Assembly (NCBI GenBank): GCA_016292805.1
Contig: JAEDFM010000017.1
Coordinates: forward strand, 1 to 41,352
From: Treponema sp.
GTDB taxonomy: Bacteria; Spirochaetota; Spirochaetia; Treponematales; Treponemataceae
Length of the DNA stretch: 41,352 bases
Reading direction: 5' to 3'
Shown here piece after piece: positions 40,536-41,352 of this stretch. The position numbers and the translations under genes are program-made. Within the stretch, counting starts at the first letter, position 1, and each line of letters begins with the position of its first letter. The notes under the pieces were generated by a model, which was not told where the DNA came from, did no database searches, and saw nothing but the letters and a program-made list of their open reading frames with translations.

Positions 40536-40904
40536 TTATTCAGCAGCAGCTTCTGTTTCTGCTGTTTCTGCTGTTTCTGCTGTTTCCTGCCACCATTCTG
40601 CATTTGAAGATGTATCTTCTGCTGAAGCTTCAACATTTGTTTCATCTGCGAGAGAATCAGCAACTTTATTTGATGATTTGTTTACCATAGCAAGGCTAAC
40701 TGCAAGAACAAAGAATAAAACTACAAGAACTAAAGTTGTCTTTGTAAGAACACTTGCAGAATGTGCACCAAATGCAGCAGTTCCGCGACCACCTAAAAGG
40801 CCACCCATTCCATTTTCACCATCATCCTGAATTGCAACTAACAAAATCAACAAAAGACTAACAATTGCAAAAACTACTAAAAGAACGATACCTACAGGAC
40901 TCAT
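40536..40904 (-). CDS. secG: SecG, preprotein translocase subunit
   Basis: This 122-residue protein has two membrane helices (about 4-24 and 56-74) joined by the signature loop with GGLLGGRGTAAFGAHSASVL. This is the standard SecG layout of the SecYEG translocon. The C-terminal tail (about 78-122) is acidic and ends in four repeats of (A/T)ET caused by a 9-bp DNA repeat (40552-40587). The gene has AGGAG 7 nt upstream and its own promoter. It follows tpiA on the same strand, a common neighbour of secG, but a terminator stands between them. Confidence 0.95.
   Translation of the reverse strand: MSPVGIVLLVVFAIVSLLLILLVAIQDDGENGMGGLLGGRGTAAFGAHSASVLTKTTLVLVVLFFVLAVSLAMVNKSSNKVADSLADETNVEASAEDTSSNAEWWQETAETAETAETEAAAE
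40552..40587. repeat. 9-bp tandem repeat inside secG
   Basis: GCTGTTTCT occurs about four times in a row, with the first and last copies imperfect. It codes for the ETA repeat in the SecG tail. The 9-bp unit keeps the frame, so copy-number changes alter only the tail length. Confidence 0.8.
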
Positions 40905-40945
40905 CTATAAACTCCTAAAACTATTTTTTCTATATAAGTTCTAAT

Positions 40946-40974
40946 ATTTTATTAAAAAGAAAGGATTTTGTCTA
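40946..40974 (-). promoter_or_regulatory. Promoter of secG
   Basis: TAGACA (40969-40974), a 17-bp spacer and TAAAAT (40946-40951) on the minus strand. The leader is about 35 nt and contains AGGAG, so this unit uses a conventional ribosome site. Confidence 0.6.
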
Positions 40975-40981
40975 CTAAATT

Positions 40982-41040
40982 AATGCAGAATGCAGAATTA
41001 AGAATGCAGAATTAAGAATGCAGAATTAAGAATGCAGAAT
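40982..41040. repeat. 14-bp tandem repeat between tpiA and secG
   Basis: The unit AATGCAGAATTAAG is repeated three full times (40989-41030) with partial copies at both ends. It does not code for protein and lies between the tpiA terminator and the secG promoter. A slippage-prone minisatellite is the simplest reading. Confidence 0.85.
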
Positions 41041-41042
41041 AG

Positions 41043-41088
41043 AAAAAAAGCGTTGCAGAAAGATTTCTCTTTATACAACGCCTTTTTT
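41043..41088 (-). terminator. Terminator of tpiA
   Basis: GCGTTG (41050-41055) pairs with CAACGC (41076-41081). The stem is flanked by runs of A and T on both sides, and a small inner hairpin (AGAAA with TTTCT) lies in the loop. It lies 20 nt after the tpiA stop and could work on both strands. Confidence 0.75.
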
Positions 41089-41107
41089 CAAGAACGATAA
41101 TTCTTAA

Positions 41108-41352
41108 TTAGAGAACACAGATTGGTACGAATGTGTCAGCTTTCAAAGAAGCTCCACCAATCAAACCACCGTCGATATCTGGCTGAGCCAAAAGTTCAGG
41201 TGCATTAGATGCTTTCATAGATCCACCGTACTGAATGATTACTTCATCAGCAACTTTCTGATCGTAAAGTTTTGCAATGTAATCACGGATGAACTTGTGA
41301 ATAGCCTGAGCATCTTCTGGAGTAGCAGTTTTACCTGTACCAATAGCCCAAA
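41108..41352 (-). CDS. tpiA: Triosephosphate isomerase, C-terminal fragment (runs off the window)
   Basis: The last 80 codons are present. They begin with the catalytic-loop end WAIGTGKTATPEDAQAIH (loop 6 and the following helix), then IIQYGGSMKASNAPELLAQPDIDGGLIGGASL with the phosphate-binding GG pairs, both invariant in TIM. The enzyme interconverts dihydroxyacetone phosphate and glyceraldehyde 3-phosphate in glycolysis. The stop is TAA at 41108-41110, with a terminator beyond it. Confidence 0.97.
   Translation of the reverse strand, partial: WAIGTGKTATPEDAQAIHKFIRDYIAKLYDQKVADEVIIQYGGSMKASNAPELLAQPDIDGGLIGGASLKADTFVPICVL

Noticed and set aside
40982..41040. CRISPR-like repeat array
   Set aside because: The units are directly adjacent with no spacers, so it is a tandem repeat. 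No cas genes are present.

Overview
The window looks like a chromosomal segment from an AT-rich, gut- or rumen-type spirochaete of the genus Treponema or a close relative. The evidence is a full V-type (not F-type) ATPase operon in the order known from Treponema, several spirochaete-flavoured conserved proteins, a MetA-type homoserine acyltransferase, and the start of a mannonate dehydratase gene (hexuronate catabolism). No phage, transposase, CRISPR array or plasmid function was seen.

Layout. 1-395: the 5' end of uxuA with a palindromic operator over its -10 box, and a decayed lipoprotein gene. 396-2900: a U32-family tRNA-hydroxylase-like gene and an HSL-type hydrolase that seems to lack its catalytic His. 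2948-3862: metA, divergent. 3866-16457: seven genes on the minus strand. Read in the direction of transcription they are a 1497-residue double ASKHA/2-hydroxyacyl-CoA-dehydratase activase, a secreted protein of unknown function, a 963-residue TPR protein, an outer-membrane barrel, and ExbB-ExbD-TonB. 16527-18698: a left-handed-beta-helix-like DUF4954 protein. 18751-21546: a secreted M16-type protein without zinc ligands.

21634-22273 holds a tRNA-Asn gene followed by two 227-bp tandem modules. Each module is a 149-nt multi-hairpin unit that ends in a copy of the tRNA 3' end and a copy of its terminator. The two copies differ by several compensatory base-pair changes. This is the most unusual object in the window.

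22274-24226: a membrane EAL c-di-GMP phosphodiesterase. A branched bidirectional terminator separates it from two convergent envelope genes, an Ig-repeat/OmpA protein and a beta-barrel. 28632-30194: a spirochaete-type cytosolic protein of unknown function. 30200-40431: a twelve-gene minus-strand operon (PtsN-like EIIA, V-ATPase G/H-C-I-K-F-E-A-B-D, a USP-like protein, a J-domain protein). It has a terminator-like hairpin in its leader and two hairpins between atpB and atpD. 40536-41352: secG and the 3' end of tpiA, separated by a terminator and a 14-bp tandem repeat.

The V-ATPase cluster and the TonB cluster together suggest a cell that energises its inner membrane by ATP hydrolysis (or ion-driven synthesis) and passes that energy to the outer membrane. 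A recurring feature is that the first genes of several transcription units have a good -10 hexamer only 6-7 nt before the ATG and no Shine-Dalgarno sequence. This points to leaderless mRNAs.
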